A stretch of DNA of 49,633 bases, taken from an uncultured Prevotellaceae bacterium. Lineage in GTDB: Bacteria; Bacteroidota; Bacteroidia; Bacteroidales; Bacteroidaceae. Shown piece by piece: positions 32,810 to 41,872 of this stretch (positions within the stretch are counted from its first letter, which is position 1; the number at the start of each line of letters is the position of its first letter). The stretch lies in NCBI GenBank assembly GCA_900313705.1, contig OMSJ01000016.1, forward strand, positions 1 through 49,633, read 5' to 3'. Below the pieces are notes generated by a model. The model was given only the letters and a program-made list of their open reading frames with translations. It had not been told where the DNA came from and ran no database searches. Position numbers and translations under genes: made by a program.

Positions 32810-34286
32810 CATCATAACGTTTCTTGCCAAATTTCTTATCTGATTTATTCTTGTCGAAAGGCTTGCGGTCTGAGCGGAAGTCCTTGCGTGCGTCGCCTCT
32901 GAAGTCCTTACGTGCGCCTTTAGATTCCTTGCGGAAGTCGCCTTTCTTGCTGTCTCTGCGGAAGTCTTCGCGGTCCTTCTTGCGTGTGAAACGCTCGCGA
33001 GGGTCGTCTTCGAGGCGTTCCTTGAAGTCGCGGCGCTGCTTGAAGCGTTTGCGGTCAGCCATCATGCGTCGCTCCTGAGCGGTCTTGATGTCGCCGCCTT
33101 CGGCACGCATCTCGTTGAACTTGCCGCTGAACATCTGGTACTTGCGGAGTTCGCACTCCAGGCTGCCGTTGTAGAGCGGCGTGCGGAGCGACGGCTTAAG
33201 GCCAATCTGGTCAAAGCATTCCTCGCGGTAGCTGAGCACCCAGGCATCGTTGCCTGTAAAGTCGTGCTTGAACTTCGAGCCAATCATCTTGTAAAGCCCC
33301 AGCAGGTCGGGCGCCGAGATGCGCTCGCCGTAGGGTGGGTTGGTGATGATGATGGCTTGCTCAGCGGGCTGCTTGAAGTCGGCGAAGTCCTGCTGCTGGA
33401 TGGTTATCTCCTTGCTCAGACCAGCCGCCTTGACGTTGGTCGTGGCGATGGCGACGGCATTGTGGTTGATGTCGTATCCGTAGATGTGATGCTCGAAGTC
33501 GTGCTCGCGCGACTCGTCTTCGTAGATGCTGTCGAAGAGTTCCTGGTCGAAGTCGGGCCACTTCTCGAAGGCATATTCCTTGCGATAGACGCCTGGTGCA
33601 ATGCCTCGGGCAATGAGGGCTGCCTCGATGGGGATGGTGCCGCTGCCGCACATGGGGTCGATGAGGTCGCATTGGCCTTTCCAACCCGTGAGCATGATGA
33701 TGCCGGCGGCCAGCACCTCGTTGAGGGGAGCTTCCACGCTCTCCTGCCTGTAGCCGCGGCGGTGCAGGCTCTCTCCGCTGGTGTCGAGCGAGAGGGTGCA
33801 GTCGTACTCAGCGATGTGGATGTGGAGCTGCAGGTCGGGGTTGGTGACGCGGATGTTTGGGCGCTCGCCTGTCCGCTCCCGCATTTGATCAACAATGGCG
33901 TCCTTCACCTTGTAGGCGACGAACTTAGAGTGGCGGAACTCGGTGCTGAACACGACGCTATCGACGGCGAAGGTCGTCTCGTTGGTCAGGTAGTCGGTCC
34001 AGTCAATCTCCTGCACGGCGGTATAGACTTCGTCGGCGCTGGTGGCGCGGAAGTGCTTGATGGGCATAAGGATGCGGATGGCCGTGCGCAACTGGAAGTT
34101 AGCACGATAGAGCAGTTCCTTGTTGCCCGTGAAGCTGACCATGCGTCGGCCTAACTGTATGTTGTTGGCACCGAGGTCTATCAGCTCCGTTGCCAGTACC
34201 GTCTCCAAGCCCTGGAAGGTCTTGGCTATCATTTCAAACTCTTCTCCGGCCTTGCTTGCAGGAGTGTTCCACTTGGGATTTTGCAT
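32799..34286 (-). CDS. rlmL: THUMP-domain rRNA guanine-N2 methyltransferase (RlmL-like)
   Basis: The 495-aa protein has an N-terminal ferredoxin-like/THUMP RNA-binding part (about 20-180), then a Rossmann methyltransferase with LIDPMCGSGTIPIEAAL as AdoMet loop and IITNPPYGERIS as catalytic NPPY. This is the RlmL-type enzyme that makes N2-methylguanosine in 23S rRNA. The separate RlmK half found in E. coli is missing, as is usual in Bacteroidetes. The last about 85 residues are a highly charged, repetitive tail (KKDREDFRRDSKKGDFRK...), probably disordered and RNA-binding. The end overlaps the start region of the S9 peptidase gene. Confidence 0.88.
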   Translation of the reverse strand: MQNPKWNTPASKAGEEFEMIAKTFQGLETVLATELIDLGANNIQLGRRMVSFTGNKELLYRANFQLRTAIRILMPIKHFRATSADEVYTAVQEIDWTDYLTNETTFAVDSVVFSTEFRHSKFVAYKVKDAIVDQMRERTGERPNIRVTNPDLQLHIHIAEYDCTLSLDTSGESLHRRGYRQESVEAPLNEVLAAGIIMLTGWKGQCDLIDPMCGSGTIPIEAALIARGIAPGVYRKEYAFEKWPDFDQELFDSIYEDESREHDFEHHIYGYDINHNAVAIATTNVKAAGLSKEITIQQQDFADFKQPAEQAIIITNPPYGERISAPDLLGLYKMIGSKFKHDFTGNDAWVLSYREECFDQIGLKPSLRTPLYNGSLECELRKYQMFSGKFNEMRAEGGDIKTAQERRMMADRKRFKQRRDFKERLEDDPRERFTRKKDREDFRRDSKKGDFRKESKGARKDFRGDARKDFRSDRKPFDKNKSDKKFGKKRYDDED

Positions 34287-34294
34287 TGTTTGTA

Positions 34295-34398
34295 TAGTGG
34301 TTAGTGGTTAGAGGTTAGTGGTTAGAGGATTGTTCTGGTTGCAGGTAAAGGAAAGATGGTATTCTCTAACCCCTAACCTCTAACTTCTAACCTCTCAA
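34295..34398. repeat. Symmetric heptamer hairpin (5 + 5 units)
   Basis: Five heptamers (TAGTGGT, TAGTGGT, TAGAGGT, TAGTGGT, TAGAGGA) at 34295-34329 face five inverted heptamers (CTCTAAC, CCCTAAC, CTCTAAC, TTCTAAC, CTCTCAA) at 34364-34398 across a 34-bp loop. It lies between cysE and the RlmL-like gene. Confidence 0.88.
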
Positions 34399-34424
34399 TT
34401 TTTAATTTTCAACTTTCAATTATC

Positions 34425-35354
34425 CTACAGCCCTCCCCAGTCTTCGGGGCGCACCAGTTGGCTCTTTCGTTTCTTTGCCTGAACGATTTGTTCGCCCGGC
34501 TTGGTGCTTTCCGTCACCCATACGTTGCCGCCGATGACGGTACCTTTGGCCAGGGTGATGCGTCCGAGGACTGTCGCGTTACTATAGACGATGACGTCGT
34601 CCTCGAGTATCGGGTGGCGAGGGATGCCCTTGATGGGATTCCCGTCGTCGTCGAGGGTGAAGCTCTTTGCGCCGAGTGTGACGCCCTGGTAGAGCTTCAC
34701 GTTGTTGCCGATGATGCACGTTGCTCCGATGACGACGCCTGTGCCGTGGTCGATGGTGAAGTGGTGCCCTATCTTGGCTCCGGGGTGGATGTCGATGCCC
34801 GTCTCGCTGTGCGCCATCTCGGTGATGATGCGGGGAATGAGGGGCACGCCCAGCAGCAGCAGCTCGTGGGCGATGCGGTAGCAGGTGAGGGCCTTGATGA
34901 CTGGATAGCAGCTGATGATTTCGCTGTATGACTCGGCAGCAGGGTCGCCGTTGTAGGCTGCTTCGACGTCGGTGGCAAGGATGCGCCGCAGTTCCGGCAG
35001 GCGGGTAATGAAGTCTGCCACGATAGTCTGTGCCTTCTCCGTCAGTTGGCAAGTCTGCATCTGTTCGCTGTTCTGCGAGCAGAGTCCGGCCACCACCTGC
35101 TGCGTGAGCAGATGGCAAAGGCGGTCCAAATTGACACCAATGTGATAGGGGAGCGTTTTGCTGCTTAGCGTGGATTTACCATAGAAGCCAGGGAAAAGGA
35201 TGGCTCGGCAGAGGTCGATGATTTCGGCAAGAGCCGGAGCAGAAGGCAGAGGGTTTCCGTCGCCCATTTCATAGAAGAGACCATACATGGAGTCGGGTTC
35301 CGAAAGGCGGCCAACGGTCTGCTTGAGCTGTTCGTTGAGTTCGTTGGGACTCAT
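34425..35354 (-). CDS. cysE: Serine O-acetyltransferase
   Basis: The 309-aa enzyme makes O-acetylserine from serine and acetyl-CoA, the first step of cysteine synthesis. The helical N-terminal region (about 1-175) is followed by a left-handed beta-helix of hexapeptide repeats: TGIDIHPGAKIGHHFTIDHG with the catalytic His, VVIGATCIIGNNVKLYQGVTLGAKS, then ATVLGRITLAKGTVIGGNVWV. It is of the longer EpsC type. ATG 35354 is preferred to a TTG at 35372 because the promoter at 35385-35392 places the transcript start close to or past that TTG. The second palindrome-array element lies about 80 bp upstream. The heptamer hairpin follows it. Confidence 0.92.
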   Translation of the reverse strand: MSPNELNEQLKQTVGRLSEPDSMYGLFYEMGDGNPLPSAPALAEIIDLCRAILFPGFYGKSTLSSKTLPYHIGVNLDRLCHLLTQQVVAGLCSQNSEQMQTCQLTEKAQTIVADFITRLPELRRILATDVEAAYNGDPAAESYSEIISCYPVIKALTCYRIAHELLLLGVPLIPRIITEMAHSETGIDIHPGAKIGHHFTIDHGTGVVIGATCIIGNNVKLYQGVTLGAKSFTLDDDGNPIKGIPRHPILEDDVIVYSNATVLGRITLAKGTVIGGNVWVTESTKPGEQIVQAKKRKSQLVRPEDWGGL

Positions 35355-35384
35355 GGAGTTGTGTGTTATCAATAAATTCGCCTA

Positions 35385-35392
35385 CAAAGGTA
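35385..35392 (-). promoter_or_regulatory. Promoter -7 box of cysE
   Basis: TACCTTTG on the minus strand fits TAnnTTTG, 30 bp before ATG 35354. It lies between the start codon and element B. Confidence 0.6.
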
Positions 35393-35434
35393 CGACTTTA
35401 ATTCATAAATTCCAATTCCCCATTCATAAATTTT

Positions 35435-35601
35435 ATATGATAATCTGCAAAAGCACCTCTTGCTCTCATCTCTGGGAGGTGGTCAGATAAGTACACGGAC
35501 TTATGGGGATAAGTACACGTACTTCCGGCAATAAGTCCACGTACTTATGGCGACAAGTACACGTACTTATTTCCATAGGGCATTTTTGCGGATTTGAGAT
35601 A
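35435..35601. repeat. MITE-like element B with four 22-bp-spaced palindromes
   Basis: The left end ATATGATAATCTGCAA (35435-35450) is identical to that of element A; the right end (35586-35601) keeps TTGCGGATT and then diverges. The 18-bp palindromes start at 35487, 35509, 35531 and 35553, again exactly 22 bp apart, with spacers GGGG, GGCA and GGCG. The flanks (CTTGCTC..., GGTCAG, TTCCATAGG) also match element A. Confidence 0.88.
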
Positions 35602-35605
35602 AAGC

Positions 35606-35640
35606 AATCCCGCGTTGCTCAGCACGAGCAGCGCGGGATT
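35606..35640 (-). terminator. Terminator of secreted-protein operon 2
   Basis: AATCCCGCGTTGCTC (35606-35620) pairs with GAGCAGCGCGGGATT (35626-35640) around a 5-nt loop, with a T-containing tail on the minus strand. A second perfect palindrome (AAGGGGGAGCTCCCCCTT, 35649-35666) lies between it and the small peptide gene. Confidence 0.75.
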
Positions 35641-35686
35641 GTCGGTTCAAGGGGGAGCTCCCCCTTTATCGGTCTGTTCTTACTTC

Positions 35687-35863
35687 TCAGAAGTCGTCGC
35701 CGAAGGAGTATTCCTTGGCTGAGAATTCATCGTTGTATTCGTCGTCAGTTGGCGTGATGCTCTGTGTATCGCTGCTTATATCGAACATGCTTGCGGCAAT
35801 CAGCATCTCACATTCGGCTACCTCTATCAGTGTCTGAGGTGTGATATATGTCTTTTTCACCAT
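35687..35863 (-). CDS. Small peptide (58 aa), 'YIxPQ...AECxxxIA' type
   Basis: This is the last gene before the terminator of the second secreted-protein operon, 66-86 bp after the broken adhesin gene. The sequence starts MVKKTYITPQ, continues with EVAECEMLIAASM (residues 14-26) and ends in an acidic, Asp/Glu/Tyr/Phe-rich tail (DDEYNDEF...SFGDDF). The head aligns with the 54-aa peptide at 1695-1859 at Y-I-x-P-Q and A-E-C-x-x-[IL]-I-A, whereas the tails are unrelated. There is no signal peptide and only one Cys. The function is unknown; the shared position and head suggest a family associated with exported proteins. Confidence 0.7.
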   Translation of the reverse strand: MVKKTYITPQTLIEVAECEMLIAASMFDISSDTQSITPTDDEYNDEFSAKEYSFGDDF

Positions 35864-35949
35864 AATAATTTACTATTTAATGATTTTATATTTTAGGATT
35901 TTGGGGCGCATAAAGCAATCCTTAATTCCTTAAATCTTGAAATATCTAA

Positions 35950-38900
35950 TTATTTGAGGATTTTCTTGCCGTTCACGATGTTGATGCCCTTTGTAGATGT
36001 TCTCGTCCTTTGAGGGTGAGTCGGACAGAATCTTTATGCCTGTGGCATCCTCACCGTCGAAAGTAAGAGCCTTGACCTCACTGCCAGCAGGCAGGTCGAA
36101 GTAAGCGCGGAAGCCCTTGATGCTGGCACCAGCACCGGCCTTCACGATGTGGCCGTCGGTGATGAGACCATAGATGACGTCGGTTTCAGCAGACTTTGTC
36201 CAATTGCCAGCGGCAATGGGAGCGTAGGTGCCACGAAGGTAGGCTCCATCCTTGCTGGTGTACCAGGGACTGACATCGAAAGAAGCAACGGTGATGTCGG
36301 TCAGTTCTATGTCTTCTGTCATGGCAGTGGGAACATAGACGATGTAGGGATAGCTTGCGCTAAGGGTCGTCACAGCAGCAAAGCTGAGCTCGCCATTGTC
36401 ATACTTAGTGTATTCGTATGCCTTGGCACCAGTACCGAAGATGCCTTCAACGTCATTGATAGTGAAGGGCAGGCAGACAGTGTTCCAGCCAGCTGCGAAG
36501 GTGCGCTTCAGGGTTACGCAGTCGTAAGTGCCAGCTACGACATCGTCGGAAGATGTCTCGTCGAGCACAAGGTAAGTGATGGCAGCTACGTAGCGGGTGA
36601 CAGGATCTGTGCTGAGTGTGCCGCCGGCATACTCAACCTCGATGTGCATCTCGATGCCGTCGGTGGCAGAAGCCGTCGGGGTGGCAGTGATGGTGAGTGT
36701 CTCGGTGCCGTTAGCTGCAACGGAGCCATTGGTTGTGCCAATCACGTCGGTGCCCATGTAGAGCTTCGCAGTCACTTCCTCTGCTACGCCACGCATCTCC
36801 TTCACGGTGACGGTAGCCTCGAAGCTGCGGCCTTCCTTCATGGTAACGTCCCAGCTCTTGCTCTCGGGGATAGTGCTTGCAGCGATGCTGACGATGTGGT
36901 CGGCAAGGTTCAGCTTGAAGCCTTCGAAGTTGTCGAGCTTGTAATCATCGTTAGCGAAGCGGAACTGGTAGTCGCCTGCCTCAAGGCCGGTGATGGTGTA
37001 AGTGTCTGCATTGCCATTGTTGAGGCCGGAGATAGTCTCGTAATCCTCAAAGGCACCGCCGTCCTTCGACATCTGAATCTTGATGCTGACATAGTTGGCT
37101 GTTGCCTCGTAGTCGAAGGTCATCTCGTCGCTGGCATCGCTGACGGTCAGGACGGGTGTGGTCAGGTAGGTTGTGGAGCCGTATGCGTAGGCTGCCTTGG
37201 CAACACCGTCTGTGAATGTCCAGTTTGCACCTGCATCCCAGCCAGTAGGAACTGTGCCTGCGGCGAAGTCCTCGCTCCATACATTCGGGTCTTTCACCTT
37301 GGCAGAAGCATTGAAGGGAACAGCGGCACTCTCGTCGTAAGTCGGGATGACAACGATTTCTGCTGTAAACGTGCCGTAGGTCTCTGCTACGGGAGTGAAG
37401 GTTACATCGAAGGTCTTGCTTTCGCCGGCTGCGATGTCGGCAAGCTGTGCGGGAGCAACAGTGAACTTGGCATCGTTGGAATAGATGTTGACGGTCAGCA
37501 AGCCGGTGCCTGCATTGGTCACGGTATAGGTCTTGCTTGTAGCAGCAGTCACTACGCCGAACTCTGCATCCTCAGCAGGAGTTACTGCCAGCTCAGGAGC
37601 ATTGGCAGCCTTGTCTGTGCCGGTCACGTTGATGACGAAGTCGCCCTCGGTGGTCGTGACGGTAACAGTAGCCTCAGAAGCACCTTCGCGGCCAGCAACG
37701 TACGTGCGGGTAATCACAAGGTCGAAGGGAGCGGCCGTGCTTTCCGTCCAGTTGGTGCTGTAGGCAGTTGCGCCTTCGCCAGTAACGGCTACATTGGTGA
37801 TTTCGATGGTGCCTGCACCAGCATTGGTGAAGTTGTAGGTGACAGAAGCATTGTCAGCGCACTCGCCGAAGTCGTAGGCAGCGGGAGTGCTTACGGTTGC
37901 TTCGCCCTGTGCTACAGAAAGCACGGGAGCGTAGGTCAGGCCGGCAATCTCGTCAACGACAACGTAGTAGCCGACGAAGCGAAGCTTGTTGACTGTTGCA
38001 GGAATGTCAGAAAGAACGAGTGTTCCAAAGTCGGGATATGCCAAACCATCGCTGCCAGTAATCTTCTTGTTGTAAGCTGTCCATGTTGCGCCATTGTCGT
38101 CAGAGCCTTGTATTGTGATGTAGTCAGTAGCATCGCTGTCTGCACGCTTTGCCTTGATGACAAGCAAGTCGCCATCCTTGAAGATGAGCTTCGGAGTGGT
38201 CAAGGGCACCGTTGGCGAATGTCCAACTTGCGTTAGTCCAGTTGGCGGGCAGTTCGTTATCGTTGAAGTCAACGACCATCATGCCTTCGGGCAGAACGAC
38301 GCCGGTCACGGTGAACTGCACGTCAGCCATGCCAGTGGCACTGACGGTGATGTCGCTGCTCAGTGCGCCTGTCGTGGTGGCAGCCATTGTGATGGTCACT
38401 TCGGCGCTTGCACCAGCCTCAAGGCTTGTGGGAGCACCGGTGATGGTGAAGGCTGCGTAGCTCGATGTCACGTTGATGCCTTCCAAGGTAGCGTGGCCTG
38501 TGTTGGCGATGGTGAAGGTCTTAGCGGTTGCTTCGCTAATCACACCGAAGTCGAGGGAAGCAGGCTGTGTGACAACCATGTTTGGCTCTTGAGCCAGTTC
38601 TCCGCCGTAGATATTGCGGAGATAAACATACCAACCATTGAAGCGAATGTACTTCACGCCCTCAACGGGAATGGTTACGCTGCGGGGAGTCCAAGTGCCA
38701 TAGACATCATCCGTAAAGGAAGAACCAATAGCAGTCCATGTCGTGCCGTCAAGAGAATACTCTACGACAATAGAAGGATTGTACCAAGTACTGCTGCCAT
38801 ACTTGGCAGTCTCGAAGAAAACCTGCTCATCTTTGGCAAAGACAAGCTTTGGAGATGTGAATGCCTGAGAGTAAGATGAACTAGAGGCAGAAATGCCAAC

Positions 38901-39791
38901 ATAGCCAGTGCTTGCTGTCCATGCATAGCTATCGCTTGTGTAGGAACCCAATCCAACAGAAGTCCAGCCTTCGGGCATCTGTCCGTCGGCAAAGTCAAGA
39001 TAGACCTTGTTGGCGTCGCGGATTGTGCCGCTTACGTTGATGACGAAGGGGTCGATTCCGCTGCCAGCTGCCGGCGTGATGGTAACGGTGCTGCTGCCAG
39101 AGGTGCTGGGCATGGTGACGGTGAGTGTTGCTTCGCCACCAGCAGCAATCGTTGAAGCAGAGAGCGTTGCACCGAAGTTGCCTGTTTCAGAAACAGACAC
39201 GCTCAGGTCTGTTGTGCCAGGGTTGTTCAGCGTGAAGACTTTCTCTGTGCCTGCAACAGTCAGGCCGAAGTTATAAGCATAAGGAGAGGTAAGCTTCGTT
39301 TCTCCGTCCTTAACGGCAAGTGCAGGACCTTCGACAGCTTCCATCTGTGTGTAGGTTACATCATCGATGGCTGTATAGTTCAGTGCAATGGCAACTTGAC
39401 CCTTGTAGCTGCCTAAACTGGCTGTGTATGAACTCCAGCTGGGGGTTGAGCTGGTTTTCATGTTTGCTGACGTGTAAAGCGTCTCTCCAAGTGCAGAGCC
39501 AGTGTATTCATAAATAAAAACATAAGCATTTGCGTTCTTGTTGTAGGCTCTTGCATAGAATGTAATGGAGCCTTCTACGGCCTCTGTGATAAGATAGTTG
39601 GCATTGTCGGACTTAGACGATGTCCAAACGCCGGAACCACTGCGGGCACGGTCACTGTTTCTTGTCAAGTCTCCGACGATGCTCCAACCTTCAGGAAGGC
39701 CGCTGTTAAAATTTGCTGTCAGAGTTTCAGCCTTCATCGTCCCCCAAGTCAGGGAGAGCAATGCGGCAAATAATAATGTAACTTTTCTCAT
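35950..39791 (-). pseudogene. Secreted multidomain adhesin-like gene with two frameshifts
   Basis: The start (MRKVTLLFAALLSLTWGTMKA) is a signal peptide. Domains alternate between choice-of-anchor J/cleaved-adhesin-like modules (FNSGLPEGWSIVGD; LDFADGQMPEGWTSVG; FNDNELPANWTNASW) and choice-of-anchor D/ASH-like modules (SLDFGVISEATAKTFTIANTGHATL). Near 38205-38207 an extra base in a C run shifts the frame: the first frame ends 38124, while ALTTPKLIFKDGD continues in another frame, matching the earlier module's FTSPKLVFAKDE. Near 35988-35996 a second shift puts the expected tail KGINIVNGKKILK (stop 35950) out of frame; the read-through ends at 35930. The intact product would be about 1280 aa and surface-sorted. 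Confidence 0.85.
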
Positions 39792-39822
39792 GTTGTTATA
39801 TAATAATTAATAATGTATTGTT

Positions 39823-39886
39823 CCTTTTTACCTTTTCACCTTTTCACCTTTTTACTTTTTCACCTTTTTACTTTTTTACCTTTTCA
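39823..39886 (-). repeat. Octamer array, 8 units, before the adhesin gene
   Basis: Eight 8-mers (CCTTTTTA, CCTTTTCA, CCTTTTCA, CCTTTTTA, CTTTTTCA, CCTTTTTA, CTTTTTTA, CCTTTTCA on the plus strand). The TGA stop of the upstream gene (39884-39886) is the last three bases. A 31-bp AT-rich stretch separates the array from the next ATG at 39791. Confidence 0.85.
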
Positions 39887-41575
39887 AAGTCTTACTTTCA
39901 GCACTTTGTCGGCTACTTTGATGATGTAGAGTTTCTTCCCTTCAAGTGCAACCTCAGCCTGAGAGGAGCCGAGCTGCTGTGACTGTAGCAGACGTCCGTC
40001 GGCAGTGTAGATTTGCAGCATGTCGCCGGCCTTGGCGTTCTTCACGCTGATGCCGCCTTCCCTGCCAAGAATCCGTACGTTGCTTGTCTGCTTCAGGTTT
40101 TGTATGTCTGTGCCGTCCTCCTCTTCGAAGGTGACAAAGAGTGTGGAGAGTTCGCTGTCGATGACCGGTGTGGTGATGGTGCCGGCCTCAGTGACCTGAG
40201 CTGTGATGTCCTGATTGTTGAACGTCACGCTGTGCATCTTCCATCCGATGGCAGGTTCGATGCGATAAGTATATTGTTTGCCCTTCTCCACCAGTTGCCA
40301 GATGGCGCCGTTGTCTGCGGTAGAGAGTGCGATGTAGGCTTCTGTCGTAGGTTCTTCTGTCACGTCAATGCCAGCGCCGTCGCTTGCATCATCTTCTTCA
40401 ACCCAGAGGGCAGAGAATGTCCAGCGGTTAGTAACCGTGGAGAGCATGGTAGCCTCGCCTGTCTTGATATCTACTTCGTAGAGTGCGGTGTCGTACTTGC
40501 CGTTGGTGCGCCATTCCTTGTCGGGGAGTGCGCCCCATGAGCCCCATTCGTTGATGCCCTTGCCGCTGTTGACGTAGCCTATCCAGTACATCTTGTCGGG
40601 GTTGCTCTTGGCAAAGCAGGCAGCCTGTCGGCGGTATTGCGAACTGTAGCCTGTGCCGTTGACGAGGGGCACGTAGTCAATATATACTTCGCCTCCGTCG
40701 TCCATCTTCTGCACAGCCTTGGTCAGCATCCGGCCAGTCTTGAGGTCGAATTCGCAAAGTTGTGCGCCTGTCAGGTCGCCGTTGATGTCAATCAGCTTGC
40801 CGTCGTCGTTGAGCACGCCCCTGCTGCCGCCGCTGGTGAGGGCAAAGGCACGTCCCTCGCTGTTGATGGCGAAGGTGACGAAGTTGTAGTAGTAGAGCCC
40901 GGGGGTGATGGGTGTCACCTTCATGGTTTTGAGGTCGATTGAGCAGAGGCAGTATCCGGCGTCGCCGTCGGTCATGTCTGCATCCTGGTCCTCGAAGTAG
41001 TCGGGGTCGGAGGTGATTTCCTCAGGCAGGTCCTGCCCTGTCAGGTAGAAGAGTCCATAGACCTTGCCGTCCTTGGGGTTGTAGGCCATGCCTGCCGATT
41101 CCAAGCGGTCTGACTTGGGGCGTGTCTCCTTGCTCAGCAGTTCGCCGGTCGTGGCGTCCCACTTGCAGACCTGGAAGAGCTCTTCGTCGGGGGTGGAGGA
41201 CTCGTCGCGAGAAAAGACTGTCACCAGTTGACCGTCCACATAGATGGCACCCGAGTTTCCATACATCATGTTGAAGTCTGAGGCCCACAGCGCTTTGTCT
41301 TTGTCAGCACGTACTTCCTCAGCGTTCACTGCGGGGTCTTTCTCTGGGGTAGAGAGTGTTGCGCCGTCGTAGTTCATGGCATAGATGCCGTTATCGACGA
41401 TGAAGATGGCTTTTCCAAGTTCAGCGTTCCAGCCGACATAGGTGGAAACCATCTGGTCTCCGTTGTCGTAGCGATTGTTGTGGCCGATGCCTTTCAACTT
41501 GAGGTTTTGTGCGCCTATTGGCATACATAAGGTCGTTGCCAGTGCAAGCACGGCAACAAAACAGGTGGTTTTCAT
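39884..41575 (-). CDS. Secreted protein with predicted beta-propeller, type IX-style tail
   Basis: The 563-aa protein has a signal peptide (to about residue 22, PIGA-Q). The central part (about 60-400) has repeated strands with acidic turns (GNSGAIYVDGQLVTVF, GMAYNPKDGKVYGLF, FVTFAINSEGRAFALTSGG) that suggest a propeller, but I do not recognise a named family. A short beta-sandwich follows (QYTYRIEPAIGWKMHSVTFNNQDITAQV), then a C-terminal module (LQIYTADGRLLQSQQL...YIIKVADKVLKVRL) of the kind used for type IX sorting. It is the first gene of the operon behind the promoter at 41670. Binding of a surface ligand is only an inference. Confidence 0.8.
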   Translation of the reverse strand: MKTTCFVAVLALATTLCMPIGAQNLKLKGIGHNNRYDNGDQMVSTYVGWNAELGKAIFIVDNGIYAMNYDGATLSTPEKDPAVNAEEVRADKDKALWASDFNMMYGNSGAIYVDGQLVTVFSRDESSTPDEELFQVCKWDATTGELLSKETRPKSDRLESAGMAYNPKDGKVYGLFYLTGQDLPEEITSDPDYFEDQDADMTDGDAGYCLCSIDLKTMKVTPITPGLYYYNFVTFAINSEGRAFALTSGGSRGVLNDDGKLIDINGDLTGAQLCEFDLKTGRMLTKAVQKMDDGGEVYIDYVPLVNGTGYSSQYRRQAACFAKSNPDKMYWIGYVNSGKGINEWGSWGALPDKEWRTNGKYDTALYEVDIKTGEATMLSTVTNRWTFSALWVEEDDASDGAGIDVTEEPTTEAYIALSTADNGAIWQLVEKGKQYTYRIEPAIGWKMHSVTFNNQDITAQVTEAGTITTPVIDSELSTLFVTFEEEDGTDIQNLKQTSNVRILGREGGISVKNAKAGDMLQIYTADGRLLQSQQLGSSQAEVALEGKKLYIIKVADKVLKVRL

Positions 41576-41669
41576 GTTTCCTGTGGTTGTTTGTTAACAA
41601 TTGTTTGTTAGTGTTTCCTTTTGCCTTCCATTGATAGCCTCAAGACTATGGGATGGCAAAAAAGCGCTG

Positions 41670-41677
41670 CAAAAGTA
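41670..41677 (-). promoter_or_regulatory. Promoter -7 box of secreted-protein operon 2
   Basis: TACTTTTG on the minus strand fits TAnnTTTG; a TTG sits 19 bp upstream. The leader to the ATG at 41575 is about 85-90 nt. The rest of 41576-41810 holds nothing else I can name. Confidence 0.65.
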
Positions 41678-41810
41678 CGAAAATAAATGCAAAAAGCAAT
41701 CATATTCTGCATATTTATTTACTTAAAGTGGATAATTGAGGCACTTAGGGGGATAAGAGACCATTTGTGTTCTGCAAGAACAGACAATGCACGAGACGTT
41801 TGCATATAAC

Positions 41811-41851
41811 AAGAGAGCCGCAGCACCGATTAGCAGTGCTGCGGCTCTCTT
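41811..41851 (-). terminator. Terminator of secDF
   Basis: A perfect 16-bp stem, AAGAGAGCCGCAGCAC (41811-41826) with its inverse (41836-41851), has a 9-nt loop. It lies 22 bp after the secDF stop. AT-rich tails on both sides may make it bidirectional. Confidence 0.8.
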
Positions 41852-41872
41852 ATTATATAGGTAATGTGTACC

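Noticed and set aside
36149-38236. 695-residue open frame on the plus strand opposite the adhesin gene
   Set aside because: It is antisense to clear domain repeats, has no signal or recognisable motif, and arises from the codon bias of the minus strand. The same applies to long plus-strand frames at 73-1158, 1944-3071, 4059-4994, 5751-7256 and 43502-44527.
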